Shown one piece after another: positions 50,840-63,787 of a stretch of DNA of 64,000 nt (the stretch's first letter is position 1; each line of letters begins with the position of its first letter). The DNA lies in contig ML213503.1 in assembly GCA_004369045.1 (NCBI GenBank), forward strand, positions 571,343 through 635,342, written 5' to 3'. The translations under genes were made by a program, and so were the position numbers. Under the pieces are notes generated by a model. That model was given only the letters and a program-made list of their open reading frames with translations, was not told the DNA's origin and ran no database searches. The DNA comes from Heliocybe sulcata. Its lineage: Eukaryota; Basidiomycota; Agaricomycetes; Gloeophyllales; Gloeophyllaceae.

Positions 50840-52803
50840 ATGGCGCCTCTGCTTCGCCGTTCGACCTCGCCAACATGCTTCTTTTGCAACAATACAGTAA
50901 CGCCGCTGCCGCAGAACCCCCGCAATTTCCGGTGTCCGCACTGTCAATGCTGGAATCGCTTAGATGCGAACGGCGAGATTATGTCCGACGAACCTGCGAT
51001 GCATGACGAGGCGTTAAACAGAAGATCCTTTTCGAAGAGGGGTGAGTGACAGCATTGAATTTTGACTTCCGGGACGATGTCTGAAATGTAAGCGACTTTA
51101 CGGTAGCCTCGCCGAGCAAAGCGCGCTTTCCGAGTACCTACACCAAGACGCCCTTCTGCCACGTCTGCACCACAAACCAAATGCTCCTCACAAATTTACT
51201 TGCCAACTACCTTCCACCTGCTGTCGTACGCATTGTCCTTCCTCAATCCTCACATCTTACATGCCCACATCCACTTGCACACTTATCCAGTCCCCAGAAT
51301 ATGAAAATCGTCTCAGTCTCCTGCCAGAGTACAAAGCCTCGTTATACACTCGCTACCCGCCCGTCTGTGCAAACTGTGCGCCTGCCGTCGAAGCAGAAAT
51401 TAAGGCCAAGGAGGCCATGGCGCGGACGAGCGCACTAGGTGGGTGGCTAAAGGAAAGCAAGGGCAAGGGTAAACAGAGGCAGGGAAGTGTGGTACCGGAG
51501 GAGATTGTGAGGTCTCGCAGGCAGCTTGGGCTGTGGCGCGTGAGAGGGTGCTTATGGGTGGGGACGTTGGTGGTGTCAGTTGTGGGGAATGCTGCTGGTG
51601 CGTTTGCCCACAGGCTTGGTAGAGGTTGGGTTTATCTTCTATTTCTCGAATTGTAGGTGCTCTTGGTTATGGTGCATCTTCCAGAGTGGCCACCACACAA
51701 CCTGCGTTACCGGTGCTGGCTCTTTCCTCAATATTGTGGGCTGCATGGGACCCTACGTATAGGACGGTCCGCAGGGCAGAGAGACAGGGACGCTCAGTGA
51801 AAGTTCAAGGGAAGCGGCATTACAATGTACGTATCCTATTCCAAACCTTCCATACCAACTCTCGTTCCTATCTTGTTATCGACGCATGGTGCTTTCTGTA
51901 GATGCTGCAAATGACGGCCTACCTATCCCGTCTGATAACTTGCATCCTACTCGCCATGTCCTGGTATCGACCAGCATCCTGGGATCATCTCCATCTACAA
52001 GCCTCCTCATCCTCGCGAAGTCGAATATACTTCTCGACTATGCTTCTCATCGAACTAATAGTGTGTACCCCCGTTTGTGTCGTTACGTATATTTATATCA
52101 TACTCTCCAGACGTTCGCAACCTCGCTAGCGGTCCTCCGCCTACACCACCCCGCACCCATCCGTCTTATTGACACAAACTCACACAAGCGTTCCCTTACC
52201 CCTTTCCCCGAACCTACCTCCTCTCTCACGTCCCTTCCACCATCGCAACCAGCAGACTCAGACATCCTCGCCTCCCTCACCTTGTCCTCCAAGCCCGTGT
52301 TGCCTCCTCCACCCCGGCACCAACCACAGCAACAGCAGCACCCAGTCTTCGGCCTGCCTTCCTTCCCCAGACCCGTGACCCCACCACCCCGAGACACTGA
52401 CATTGAAATGCGCGACGAAGACGCGATGGACTGGTCGCCCACCCACCCCTCGTCCTCTTCTCCTCACAACCACAAACCCCAAGCACGACAAGACGAGGAG
52501 GACGGCAGCTGGCTCCGCCCCCAGCGCTTCTTCCCGCCTGAGCAGCCTACAGGGCTGGAGGGCCTCTTCCCGCGCATACAGCTCGTGGACGACTCAAGCC
52601 AGGCTATGAGAAGGCCACAATCGAAGTATGGGCTGGCAAGATGGAAATGGGCCATCGTGCTAGGAGTGGTGGCGACTGTGGCGGGTGTAGGGTTGAAGGT
52701 ACTAGGTACGTATGGGCCCCGCATGGGGACGAGGACGAGCGAGGTGCCTGGAGTAGAGCCGGAGCCGATGCCTATATCTTACGTGGATATAGACTTTGAG
52801 TAA
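50840..52803 (+). CDS. ima1: Inner nuclear membrane protein Ima1 (TMEM201/Samp1 homologue)
   Basis: Multi-exon gene. The N-terminal Ima1 domain has four CxxC pairs: CFFC, CPHC, then FCHVC and CANC after the introns, with the conserved stretch TTNQMLLTNLLANYLPP and YENRLSLLPEYKASLYTRYP in between. Then follow several hydrophobic segments (GCLWVGTLVVSVVGNAAG, LPVLALSSILWAAWDP, LLIELI), a long Pro/Ser/Gln-rich linker (near 52220-52500), and a final membrane segment (WAIVLGVVATVAGVGLKVLG) close to the C-terminus. Fission yeast Ima1 and human TMEM201 sit in the inner nuclear membrane and link heterochromatin or centromeres with the nuclear envelope and LINC complex. The last exon runs in one frame from about 52112 to the stop at 52803. 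The exact exon borders around 51640-52110 are approximate. Confidence 0.85.
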
Positions 52804-53499
52804 CGTCGTGTGTATGTGAGTGGTGCCCGTTACTTCCGAGGTGATGGTCCTGATCTTGTTCGGCGCGCAGGCTACTTGTCCTGTGTAAGATAGCATGATT
52901 CGCTCCGTTTGCATCTCCATGGATGGCTTCGAGCGGATATCCTGCAATTCCAGGCCTATGAGATGTTCCAATGGATGCGACTGGCGCAGGTAATAAAGAT
53001 GACATGATACAGGTTTGAAAACTATGGCAAAGCTAGGGTATCGCGGACGGCGCATTCAGTTCGACTAAATATGCTACATCACAGACCAAGAAGGCGAAAC
53101 GAGAAACAGAACATAGCAAGAACTAGGTGAGACATAAGACCAGACTGTCACAGCGACCTACAAGATAAATGTCACGGGTATATTGCATGGACAATCGACA
53201 ATCGTCTAAGCACATATACAATGACACCAGCAATAATAATAAGTGCGATGAGCCGTCCAGCGTCATGAAATGTAGATTGTGACAGATAGGTCAAGAGTCA
53301 GATATAAAGTAAACAAGGAATAACACAGACAGTCGGTCGGAGGTGTGTAAAGAACGGCGGCCCAGTCAGGTCCTCGAACAAAGCTCTGCCACACTATGAA
53401 CCATCCAAATCCAACGAGCGAACGATACGAAAGTTGACACCCGCGTCAAAATCGAATTACTACGTCAAGATATCGTATACCTCGTGATCCTCCTCCTGC
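52804..53499. other. Convergent intergenic region
   Basis: About 700 AT-richer bases between the 3' ends of Ima1 and the Mid2-like gene. Only 3' untranslated sequence is expected; nothing else was recognised. Confidence 0.5.
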
Positions 53500-54724
53500 T
53501 TAGTACCTCGGGCCAGCAGCGGCGGCGCCATTGTAGTCGTAGGCGTCCTGGTAGCCGCCCTGGTGGTGCGCGGGGACACCGTAGTCGTAGTTGCCACGGG
53601 TCAGACTCGGGCCACGAGAGAGTTCTTGCATAGGAGGCTGCGGGCTCGGGCCGCGCGCCATGTCAGCGTAGCCACCTCCAGGCACGACAGCCGTGAAGTC
53701 GTGGTCGGGAATCGGTTGGAGGGTGCTACCGTGGCCCAGGTCGGAGGTGGCGCCGTAGCCCCCACCCATCCCGCGGCCGGCCATATTGCCTTCGTCGCCA
53801 TGCCCGCCAGACTGGAACGAACCGTGCGAGGAGGTACGGTGGTGAGCGGGGACGCCGTCGCTGCCGTCCGTGGGCTGCCAGTCGATGGGCTGCATGCGGT
53901 CCTCGAACTCGGCAGACGGCCTGAACTTCCACTTGCGGATGACGGTCCAGATAATGGCTGCACCACCAATACAGGCGGCAATGACGGCGATGACTGTGAC
54001 GGTAGCCTTTGTGACCTTTGACGTGGAGCTGCTGGTCGTAGGAGCAGAGTCCGTGGCCGAGGCGGCGGCAACGACGGTGCTGGTCAAAGTACCCTTGTTA
54101 GCGGCCGATAAGATGGTGGTACCGGCGGGCGCAGAGGTGGTAGCAGCCGCGTTAGCAGCCGTCTGAGTCGCCTGGGTCGTGGCCTGCGTAGAAGAGGAGG
54201 ATGACGTAGAAGAAGACGAAGAAGAGGAGCTGGAGCTAGAGCTAGAACTGCTCGAAGACGAGGAAGACGAGGTAGTAGAGCTGGACGACGTGGTGCTGGC
54301 CGAAGTCTAGCGGAGAACGCAATTAGCACTGAACGATGATGACATGTCATTTACGCACCGACGTGGAGGTCGACGAGGAACTGGAAGTAGTACCAGTCGA
54401 CCTGGCAGTGGTCGCCGTGGTCGAAGTTGACGACGTGGTACCCACAGACGTAGCAGTGGACGCCCCTGCAGCCGTCGTGCTCACAGCAGTGGTAGACCCA
54501 CTGGTCGCATCCGAGATGGTGTTCGGATCGCTACCAGCGCCGACGACGGGGAAAAGCTGGGGTGCAGGGGCACGCTTTTTCAGCATGCGGTTGAGGTCCC
54601 CATGGTCGCGACGCTGAGGAACTGGAGCGTAGCCTTTCGCATCCGAAAGAGCGGAAAGGGCGAGAACGAGAGCGACGTAGGTAAAGAGCGTGATAGTAAG
54701 CTTTCGCGGCTTTGTCGAGAACAT
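53500..54724 (-). CDS. Mid2-like Ser/Thr-rich single-pass membrane protein
   Basis: Two exons (54724-54359 and 54306-53500) encode 390 aa. An N-terminal signal peptide (LTITLFTYVALVLALSALSD) leads to a short basic segment ending in LKKR, a possible Kex2 site. Next is a very long Ser/Thr-rich ectodomain that would be heavily O-mannosylated, then one membrane helix (VTVIAVIAACIGGAAIIWTV, about residues 224-245), then a basic stop-transfer (RKWKFRPS). The cytosolic tail of about 140 aa is rich in Gly, Pro, His and Tyr. Domain order and composition fit fungal Mid2/Wsc-type cell-wall stress sensors, although no WSC Cys-rich domain is present. Similar proteins are common in basidiomycetes and poorly studied, so sensor function is inference. 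Confidence 0.75.
54185..54300 (-). repeat. Low-complexity poly-serine tract in the Mid2-like gene
   Basis: Runs of TCG/TCT/TCC/AGC serine codons encode an almost unbroken serine stretch. Mixed codon use rather than one repeated triplet argues against recent slippage and for selection on composition. Confidence 0.7.
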
Positions 54725-55379
54725 GGTGGTTGGTGGGAAAGATGGGAGGCGTTAGGCAGGCCGGGGCTGAGTGAGCCTGAAGACTGCTTGGGCGCTGCCA
54801 GCAGCGAACAACGATCAAAATCCGAGCGACAGTTTACAGAAAATACGAAGAAACCGCAATACACGACTCGGTCGCGCAAGAAGGTCGAAGGAGAAGGTAG
54901 AACAATTTATTAGATAGGTTGGGATAATAGGGGTAAACAACACCTGCAAGCGCTCATCGCGCGAAGCCAAGAAAGATGCTAGAAACTCACAATTAAGAGC
55001 CTCCTGCGTCCACTGCTCTAGCTTGGTATGTACTCGTAAAGCAGCCCCGAGTGTGCTTTTTGTCGTTTTCTACAGAGGAGAGAATGGAAGTCGTCGCACT
55101 TGAATACAGGGAGCTACCACTTTCGGCAGCCGCATATGCCTGATACGTCCGCTACCAAGGCGACCAACCATCACAACCCCGTAGACGGCTTCACATCCCC
55201 ATCCCATATTCTCACACTTCTCCATATGTTGGTTGCCGCTTATGATGATCTCACGACCGACACCTCGATACACGTTGCAACTCATTAGATTGGACAAGAC
55301 TACTTCTGAAGTAGATGAATACAAAAAAAATAAAGAGTCCACTATAGCTCCAGACAAGAGGAAAAAGAGTTCAAAAAGT
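54725..55379. other. Intergenic region (Mid2-like promoter, heparinase-like 3' end)
   Basis: About 650 bases. They hold the promoter of the Mid2-like gene and the 3' flank of the heparinase-like gene. Small open frames on both strands have no recognisable features. Confidence 0.5.
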
Positions 55380-57879
55380 TCAGTTGTGGCTCGTCAGGGA
55401 CCATGAGTCCAGGGCGACGCTGGAGGGGGTGACGAAATCACTGGCGGACATGCCTGACCATTGCGGGTTGAACAGAACCTCCAAAGTGTACTCGCCAGCG
55501 TCCAGTTGGATCGTCAGTACAGTAACACCGGGGTTGGGCTGATCAGGCTCAGGCGGCGCGGGGTCCGTGCTGAGGCGCTCAGCATTCATGGTACTGAACG
55601 ATGCACCCGAAGGGGCATTGAGCAAAGATATCTGCATCGTCTCCCCACCGAGCGTGAGCGTCGCGGAGGTGCCGTCCGTGCTGACGGTGGCGTTCGTATG
55701 CATACGCCACATGATCGGGGCTTGAGCGTTGATCTCATCCTGGAGGAGCACCTGTTTTCTAGCATTCAGTGTACGGATACCGCGCTTGAAGGAAGTACTA
55801 GACAGGAAAGTGAATAAACAAGTTTCAGCCAATCAATGAGAAGACTTACACGTTGAAGTAAGCGCTGGTCAAATCAGCCACCCAGTATGCGGTCGAGTCA
55901 CTCGGGACACTGTAGACAGTGCTCGAGCCTTGCGTTTCGTTCGTCGATCCGTGCGTAACAGTAGGAGCAGCGGTAACGTCCTGATTCTCGGCACCGACGA
56001 GGATCGTGTTCTGGCCCTCGGTGCGCTTACGGTAGTACAGCCACCGCTGACTGTCCTGGTTATCGTTGCTGAAGTAGCCCTGCGACCGGTAGTCCCCAGA
56101 TCCCAACTCTCCAGCCCACCGGTGACCCATGGCATCGAGGATGAAATCACCCGCATCCAGGTCATTGTGCGTCTGGTGACCCTGCAGCTTGCCGGCCTTG
56201 ATACCGACAGCGAGTGCGCTCTCGTCCGTGAAGCTGCTCCTCATCGAAGCCCACTGATCCAGACCATCGTCGAAGAAGTGGTCAAGGGTCCTGCCATCCC
56301 AGAACGCTCCCGCAACTTCGGGGTTGTACCAGAACATACTCCACGGCTCAGCAACGTCATGCTGATCACGCTGGAAGAGTGTGTACTCAGGCTTAGTGTA
56401 CTGGTCGCCGTAGAACAGCATGGCGTTAGCGGTAGTAGAGTACTTGTTGGGTCCGTGGTCACCCCAGTCGAAGAGGGTACCGGGGCTGGTGACATACATG
56501 TGGAACATGCCGGTCATGGAGAAGGTAGGGTTGGTGGTGAGGAGACCAAAGTCGGATCCGGCAGCGGACATCAAAGAAGCCGCCATCTCCGCGTGAGCGG
56601 TAGTACCGAAGTACCAGTAGTTCGCGGTCTCTGTCCAAGTCCCATCGGAAGTGACAGCGTAGACACAGTTGTCGTTCGCGTTGGGGACGGTGAGGCCCAA
56701 GAGCTGCTCTGCGGTACCACTGGTGTCATCGTTGAGAATGGCAAGAGCACCCATGGTCAGACCGTTGTTGCAGACACAGTTCCAGTTACCCTGGGTGTTG
56801 TTCTTCCACCAACCCCAGTACTGCGGGTCGTCAGTGAGAGCGGTAACACCAGGACCCATGCCGTATTCAAGCATGGTAGAGATGATCATGCTCTTCTGAT
56901 CCGCTGACCACTGGTCGTACAACCAGTCGTACGCAATACCGTACGCTGCGGTCATCTCCGCGGTATCCAGGAAATGGGAGGGGTTCCATCGGGTGATGTT
57001 GTTGGGGCCGAATGGCTGGCTCCCGTTGCCAGCGGCATTCTAGAGACATATGAGATTGAGACCTGCCAGTATTGTATCCATAAGACATACCTGAAGCTCC
57101 GACCACGTCCTGTCCACCCACTTCGTATCGTTGGTCATGCGGTAAACATACGCGAATGCCTTGACTCTCTCCTTGACTTGACGACAGTTATCAAGGATAC
57201 CACTGTCACCGTCCATGAAGTACTGGACGACAGGCTGAGAATACCAGTCCGTGGCGTTGCCAAAGATCGTGTCGTTCCAGGCTGACATGTACACGTCGTT
57301 CTTGATGAGGTCCGGAAGGGCGGCCCACTTGTACGAGGGAGCGATAAGGCGGGGACGATCGGTACGGAGATTGGTGGGGGCAGGGTTTGCGGGTTGGAAA
57401 GGGTCTGATGGCCATGCTTTAACTGCATCAGACTGGGCGATGAAGGTAGGTGAAGTGAATGCCGCGGAATTAGTCTGTAGATCAAAGATCAGAACTGTAA
57501 TGGTTACAAGGATCATCGTGCGACGCACTGTAGAGGGATATAAGGGCAGCATATACTGGCTGTTCGTGCCAGTAGGGAAAATACCAATGGCAGCCTTGGC
57601 GGAGGCGGCTGAGCTGGCAGACGCCTGTGACGACTGGGCATCAGCCGTCGTCGAGTTGTGCTTGCGAGTGCCAACAACACCGCCAACGACGGCAGCAATT
57701 ATGACGACGATGAGAACTGGAACACCAAACTTGATCCAGTTGCTCATGCCCTTGCGTCGACCGGATTGGGCGCCCAGAAAACCCGTCGATTCTGAATAGT
57801 ATGGATCGCCGGAACCATAGGGAGAATTATGTGCTTTGAAAGGAGTCTCCGACATGGGAGTGCCTGCGGCAGACTGCAT
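55380..57879 (-). CDS. Membrane-anchored heparinase II/III-like protein (putative polysaccharide lyase)
   Basis: Four exons or so encode about 760 aa. The N-terminus is cytosolic and Ser/Gly/Tyr-rich, followed by a basic patch (GRRKGMSNWIK) and one membrane helix (VPVLIVVIIAAVVGGVVG, about residues 53-70), so a type II membrane protein. Outside lies an alpha/alpha-barrel region (RPRLIAPSYKWAALPDLIKN, YGIAYDWLYDQWSADQKSMI, NNTQGNWNCVCNNGLTMGAL) and then the heparinase II/III-like beta-sandwich with the family block HNDLDAGDFILDAMGHRW, whose His, Asn and nearby Tyr/Arg would be catalytic. Such enzymes cleave uronic-acid polysaccharides by beta-elimination; the fungal substrate is not known. Two ATGs are possible (57879 and 57855, in frame); I chose the first. 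The stop is at 55380-55382. Confidence 0.82.
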
Positions 57880-58245
57880 GGTGTCTGCCCTACCAGGGGA
57901 GAAACAACGAAGAGTTAAAGAGAGACTGGAGTGGGAGAGAAACGGGCTTTTAGAGAGACAGCGCGGAAGAGGTTTAGGGAGAGGTTTCGGCGACGGGCAG
58001 ACAACGCCTCGAGACGAGCTGATGCCACTTTTCTACCCACGGATACCTCGGCACGGCCGGCCAAGCCCTATTCTTGGGACTCCGAGCGCTGGTGCTCCTT
58101 CCGTCGACCACACGCCTTCATCACATTTTTGAACAATGTAAAAATATAGCCCTACTGATATGCTGAAGAGTACACTGAAATACAACACATCGTCATGGAA
58201 AGTCTACCGTTCCGCGGCTGAACGGCCAGTGAAGACATGTCTTCC
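57880..58245. other. Intergenic region
   Basis: About 370 bases: the promoter of the heparinase-like gene (CT/GA-rich leader) and the 3' flank of the thiolase gene. No gene was seen. Confidence 0.5.
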
Positions 58246-59875
<1,630 letters not shown>

Positions 59876-60325
59876 GGCGATGCAGGGCAAGAGGAGGCTT
59901 GGGAATCAGAAATCTCCCGTCGGACGCAGATATATAGATTGGCAAAAAAGAATAGCCTTACATCGGGGTACAGCTTCACCGAGGTGACCAAGATGTTCTC
60001 GTGATGGCAGGCCAACCACTCCAGTCCGGGAGTGTTTATCTGCTGCCGTGCTTGATGGAACATGTGATAGAGACGTTTGCGGGGCCCCATTTGGGCCCCA
60101 TACTGTTCGCTCATTGAACGCTCAGCGCACATTTCTTCAAATGAAGTGCTGCGGACGACCTGCATAGGAGTTGGACTACGTTGAAGCTGGAGTTGCTGGC
60201 CTTCTCTCGAACCACCATCCCGTCGGTTTCGCTCCCTGTCCATCCTTGTCCATCGCGTCTTACCGATTGACAGACGGCTCCGGCTCCTTCAATTGCCAAG
60301 AGTCATTGGACCACAGCTTTATTGT
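59876..60325. promoter_or_regulatory. Divergent promoter region, thiolase and TatD nuclease
   Basis: About 450 bases between divergently transcribed genes. A TATATA run near 59930 faces the thiolase. An open frame on the minus strand (59854-60243) overlaps the thiolase start region but shows no family features and is likely chance. Confidence 0.5.
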
Positions 60326-61816
60326 ATGTCTACAGCGGCCCCCAAACAGACTCAGGGGAAGTTCCGGTTCATAGGTGCGTTGGGCGAGTCCATGCCGGAC
60401 GCAACGAACTGATATATGTTCACTCAGATATCGGAGGTGTGCATCCTCCTGTCACATGAACGGAACAGCGATATGAATGCTGCACGCTCTGGTTAATCCA
60501 GTAAACCTAACGGATCCGGTGTTCAGAGGCGTCTACCGAGGGAAACGGAAACATGATGGTGAGTAGTATTCTGTCCTACTGCCTTACACTTTTCTGAGTA
60601 TTTCAGATGACCTGCAGGCAATGCTTGACAGATCCCGTTCTGCAGGAGTCAAATCTATGATCATTACAGGCGGGAGTCTCAAGGAATCGAAGGAAGCTTT
60701 GGAGTTAGCCAAGCAGCTAGGTGAGTTAGGGGGATTATCTCGAAGGTTTCCGCTCATGTCCCCCGTGATCCCAGGACTATATGCTACGGTCGGATGCCAT
60801 CCAACTCGGTCCACAGAGTTCGAGAAGTATGCGGGGGGTCCGGACGCTTACCTGAGCGCATTGGATACGCTGATCGAGAGCCACCTCAATGGCAAGGGTC
60901 GAGTAGTGGCAGTGGGTGAATGCGGTCTAGGTGAGTACGGATAGTCCGGGTGCGCTCTCGGACGCTTGAGTTCTTTTCCAGACTACGATCGCACCCACTT
61001 CGCGCCAGAAGAAGTGCAGAAGAAGTATTTCCGTGAGTCTTAGTCTCGGGCATCGTCTATACTCGTTACCAAGGTTGCAGGTTACTAGGTTTGCAGCTTT
61101 CCTTGGCTAAGAAACACCATCTCCCGCTGTTCCTACATTCCCGCGCTGCACATTCTGATTTCGTACGCATCCTTCGGGAGGAAGGACTCGGCGAAGACGG
61201 CGGAAAAGCGGTTGGGGCCAAAGGAGGCGTGGTTCACAGCTTTACTGGCTCCGTAAGTGAAGCCGAGGAATACGTGAGTGCATGGAAGAAATATAGGAAT
61301 GGTCGGATTGTGCTGACGACAGCAGATGTCTATGGGATTCCATGTGAGGTAATCAAGCTACATGCATACCGGAGATGGCGTGGGTTTGACCATCTCATTA
61401 GCATTAATGGCTGTAGCCTGAAGACCGAAGAGAATCTCGCTGCTTGCAAGGCGATACGACTAGACAAGCTCATGGTCGAAACTGGTATGATTTCCGCTTG
61501 TATCCTCTCGATCAGATGTCTTACGGAATTGCTTGCAGATGCTCCCTGGTGCTCTATGACATCCACTCATGCGTCGAAGAAGCACCTGGACACATTACCA
61601 GCCGATTTGCGGGCTCTGTATTTCCCTGCCGCTGTACAGCCGGAGAAATTCGCTGCTGGCAAAGCGGTCAAGGGTCGAAACGAGCCAGTTGCGATCGGAG
61701 GTGTCGCCTGGGTCGTTCACCGGGTTAATGAAGGCGTTTCGTATGAAGAGGTGGTGGAGAATGCTTGGAGAAATACAGTCAAAGTGTTTGGCCTGGAGGA
61801 ATTAAACGAATCGTAG
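60326..61816 (+). CDS. TATDN1: TatD-family metal-dependent deoxyribonuclease (TATDN1 type)
   Basis: Spliced protein of about 330 aa starting MSTAAPKQTQGKFRFIDIGV. The eukaryotic TATDN1 signature is clear: IDIGVNLTDPVFRGVYRGKR (crossing two introns and a 9-nt exon, 60428-60436), GVKSMIITGG, VGCHPTR, VVAVGECGLDYDR, LPLFLHSR, VVHSFTG, INGCSLKTEENL, LMVETDAPWC and GRNEPVAIG. The metal-binding His, Glu and Asp residues are all present. TatD enzymes are TIM-barrel 3'-5' exonucleases/AP endonucleases, linked in yeast to oxidative-stress repair and apoptosis-like DNA breakdown. One join is unusual: the exon with MSMGFHV must use the inner donor (AG^GTAATC) near 61348 to give VSINGCSLKTE in frame. It ends at 61816, 190 bases before the next gene on the same strand. 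Confidence 0.92.
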
Positions 61817-62002
61817 AACTCTTTCTACCCATACCATGCTGGTACATAGTGTATTAGCCTTACTCTACGAGCTTTAGAGTCCCTAATAAAGAGGCTGGGC
61901 ACAGATCCAGTTCGCGATGATGATTGGATCTCGGGGTCGGCCAGCTTCGCTGGTGCCACACAGCATCAATCCACAAGCTTTCTACTTCTCTGCGACTGCT
62001 CG

Positions 62003-63534
62003 ATGCTCTCCGATGCCATAACAGATCTCCCCACGAAGACACACGTCGTTTATCTCATTCTAAGCATCGTTGGGATCGCTTGGTATATTATATTATGGTC
62101 AATTGGTTTGCTCGGTTGCATAAGCGCGTAAGTTCAACGTGGTCTCTTAGTTCCCGCTCATTCTCAAACAATATGTCGGAAGGCGGAGACGCTATAGGCT
62201 GCGTCCCCGTTCCCCACTAGCTACTGTGTCTCCATCTTCGGCACCAGGGGTATCCATATTACGGCCACTGAAGGGTCTGGACACCAACCTGTACGAAAAC
62301 CTCGAATCAACCTTCACGCAAGAGTACCCGAATTACGAGATTATTCTATCTGTCGCAGAAGAGAATGATCAAGCTCTGCCTGTCGTGAGGGATTTGATAG
62401 CGAAATACCCTCGCAGAGATGCCAAGGTTGTCATAGGTGCGCGGAAATGCTGACTTCGGTATCGGGAGGTCCAATGCATTTTGCGTAGGGGAAGAAGTCG
62501 TCGGAGTTAACCCGAAAGTCAATAATCTGATACGCCCATACCGTCAAGCTGTCCATGACATCCTTTGGGTACTCGATTCGAACATCACAGTCGCTCCTGG
62601 AACTCTTGGACGTTCTGTTGATGCTCTTGTTGGACCTCCTTCCTCTTCTGCTGTCTCGCCACCAAGTCGTCGCATTGCCCTTGTTCATCATGTTCCTTAC
62701 GCAGTCGCGACAGAGCCCGCTCTCGGTGCAAGACTTGAAGAAGCCTTCCTCAATACGAACCACGCAAAGATGTATATAGCCATTAATACCGTCGCGGTCG
62801 ACTCATGCGTCGTTGGGAAGTCCAACTTGTACCGGCGATCTGATGTCGACCGTGTCAATGGATCGCTCAAAGCAATCTCTCCTTCCATTTCTGCGGACGG
62901 CAGCTTGGATGCTACTGACGATCGAGGGCTCGCCGCCTTTGGCCGTTTTCTTGCGGAGGATAACATGATCGCCGGCGCTCTATGGCATGAGTTGGGCCTC
63001 AGACACGATCTCTCTTGCGATGTCGCGCGGAACGCCATCGGTAAGATGTCTTTCGCAGACTACGTCTGGAGACGGGTACGATGGATCCGCGTGCGCAAGC
63101 ATATGGTGTTGGGCGCCACCCTAGTCGAGCCTTTCACGGAGTCGGTCGTCGTCGGGTTGATTACTGCGACCTGTCTTCATTATCTCTTTCATGTACCACG
63201 TTGGCTATTTCTGATCGTGCACTTTGGTGCATGGTTGCCGGTGGACTTGGACGTGTATGAATCTCTAGCTGGTCACCCAGTGCCGGAATCATCCAAATGG
63301 GCGTTTATAGCTGCGTGGTTTATGCGTGAGTGCCTCGCCCTACCCATTTGGACTCTAGGAATGGTTGGCAGTGAGGTGGATTGGCGGGGGAGGACATACA
63401 GAGTACTGCGCAACGGCGAAGTCGAACGCGCTGATGATAGACAAAGGCGTTCGGTTAGCTGGCTCCCTTGGTTTGGCAAGGGTAATCAAGAGGGGCATTA
63501 CGAACGTCTTGACGCTGCGGACAACGGTCAATAG
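62003..63534 (+). CDS. GCS1: Ceramide glucosyltransferase (glucosylceramide synthase, GT21)
   Basis: Three exons, about 470 aa. An N-terminal membrane anchor (VYLILSIVGIAWYIILWSIG) leads after one intron to the GT-A catalytic domain on the cytosolic side: GVSILRPLKGLDTNLYENL (D1 region), QEYPNYEIILSV, then after a second intron WVLDSNI (D2), VHHVPYA, the D3 region AEDNMIAGALWHELG and the RxxRW motif in VWRRVRWIR. Hydrophobic helices follow (VVVGLITATCLHYLF, LFLIVHFGAWLPVDL), as in fungal GCS. It transfers glucose from UDP-glucose to ceramide on the Golgi face, making glucosylceramide for fungal membranes. The C-terminus (after WRGRTYRVLRNGEVE) is a short hydrophilic tail. The ATG at 62003 is the first in frame ahead of the anchor. 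Confidence 0.93.
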
Positions 63535-63787
63535 GAGGGCATAGTTGGACATATGATTTTGTTGTGGCACATAATTTGTAGTAAGGATCATGTTCAGTCA
63601 TACATGTAAAGGCTGCCTTTTTGCTAACCACCTCGACATGGCAGACTTGCGGATCCGGCTGGGAATATAGTTGCCTTCCTTGGATTATATAAAGCAGGCG
63701 CTACTGAGCGAAGAGGGTCACATCAAACTGTCCTCCATACCACGACCATCCAAAGCGACTATCTAGGTGATTGCGTAAATTCCGCTC
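63535..63787 (+). promoter_or_regulatory. Promoter of the last gene, with TATA box
   Basis: TATATAAAG at 63686-63694 lies about 100 bases before the ATG at 63788. The left half is the 3' flank of the glucosyltransferase gene. Confidence 0.55.
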
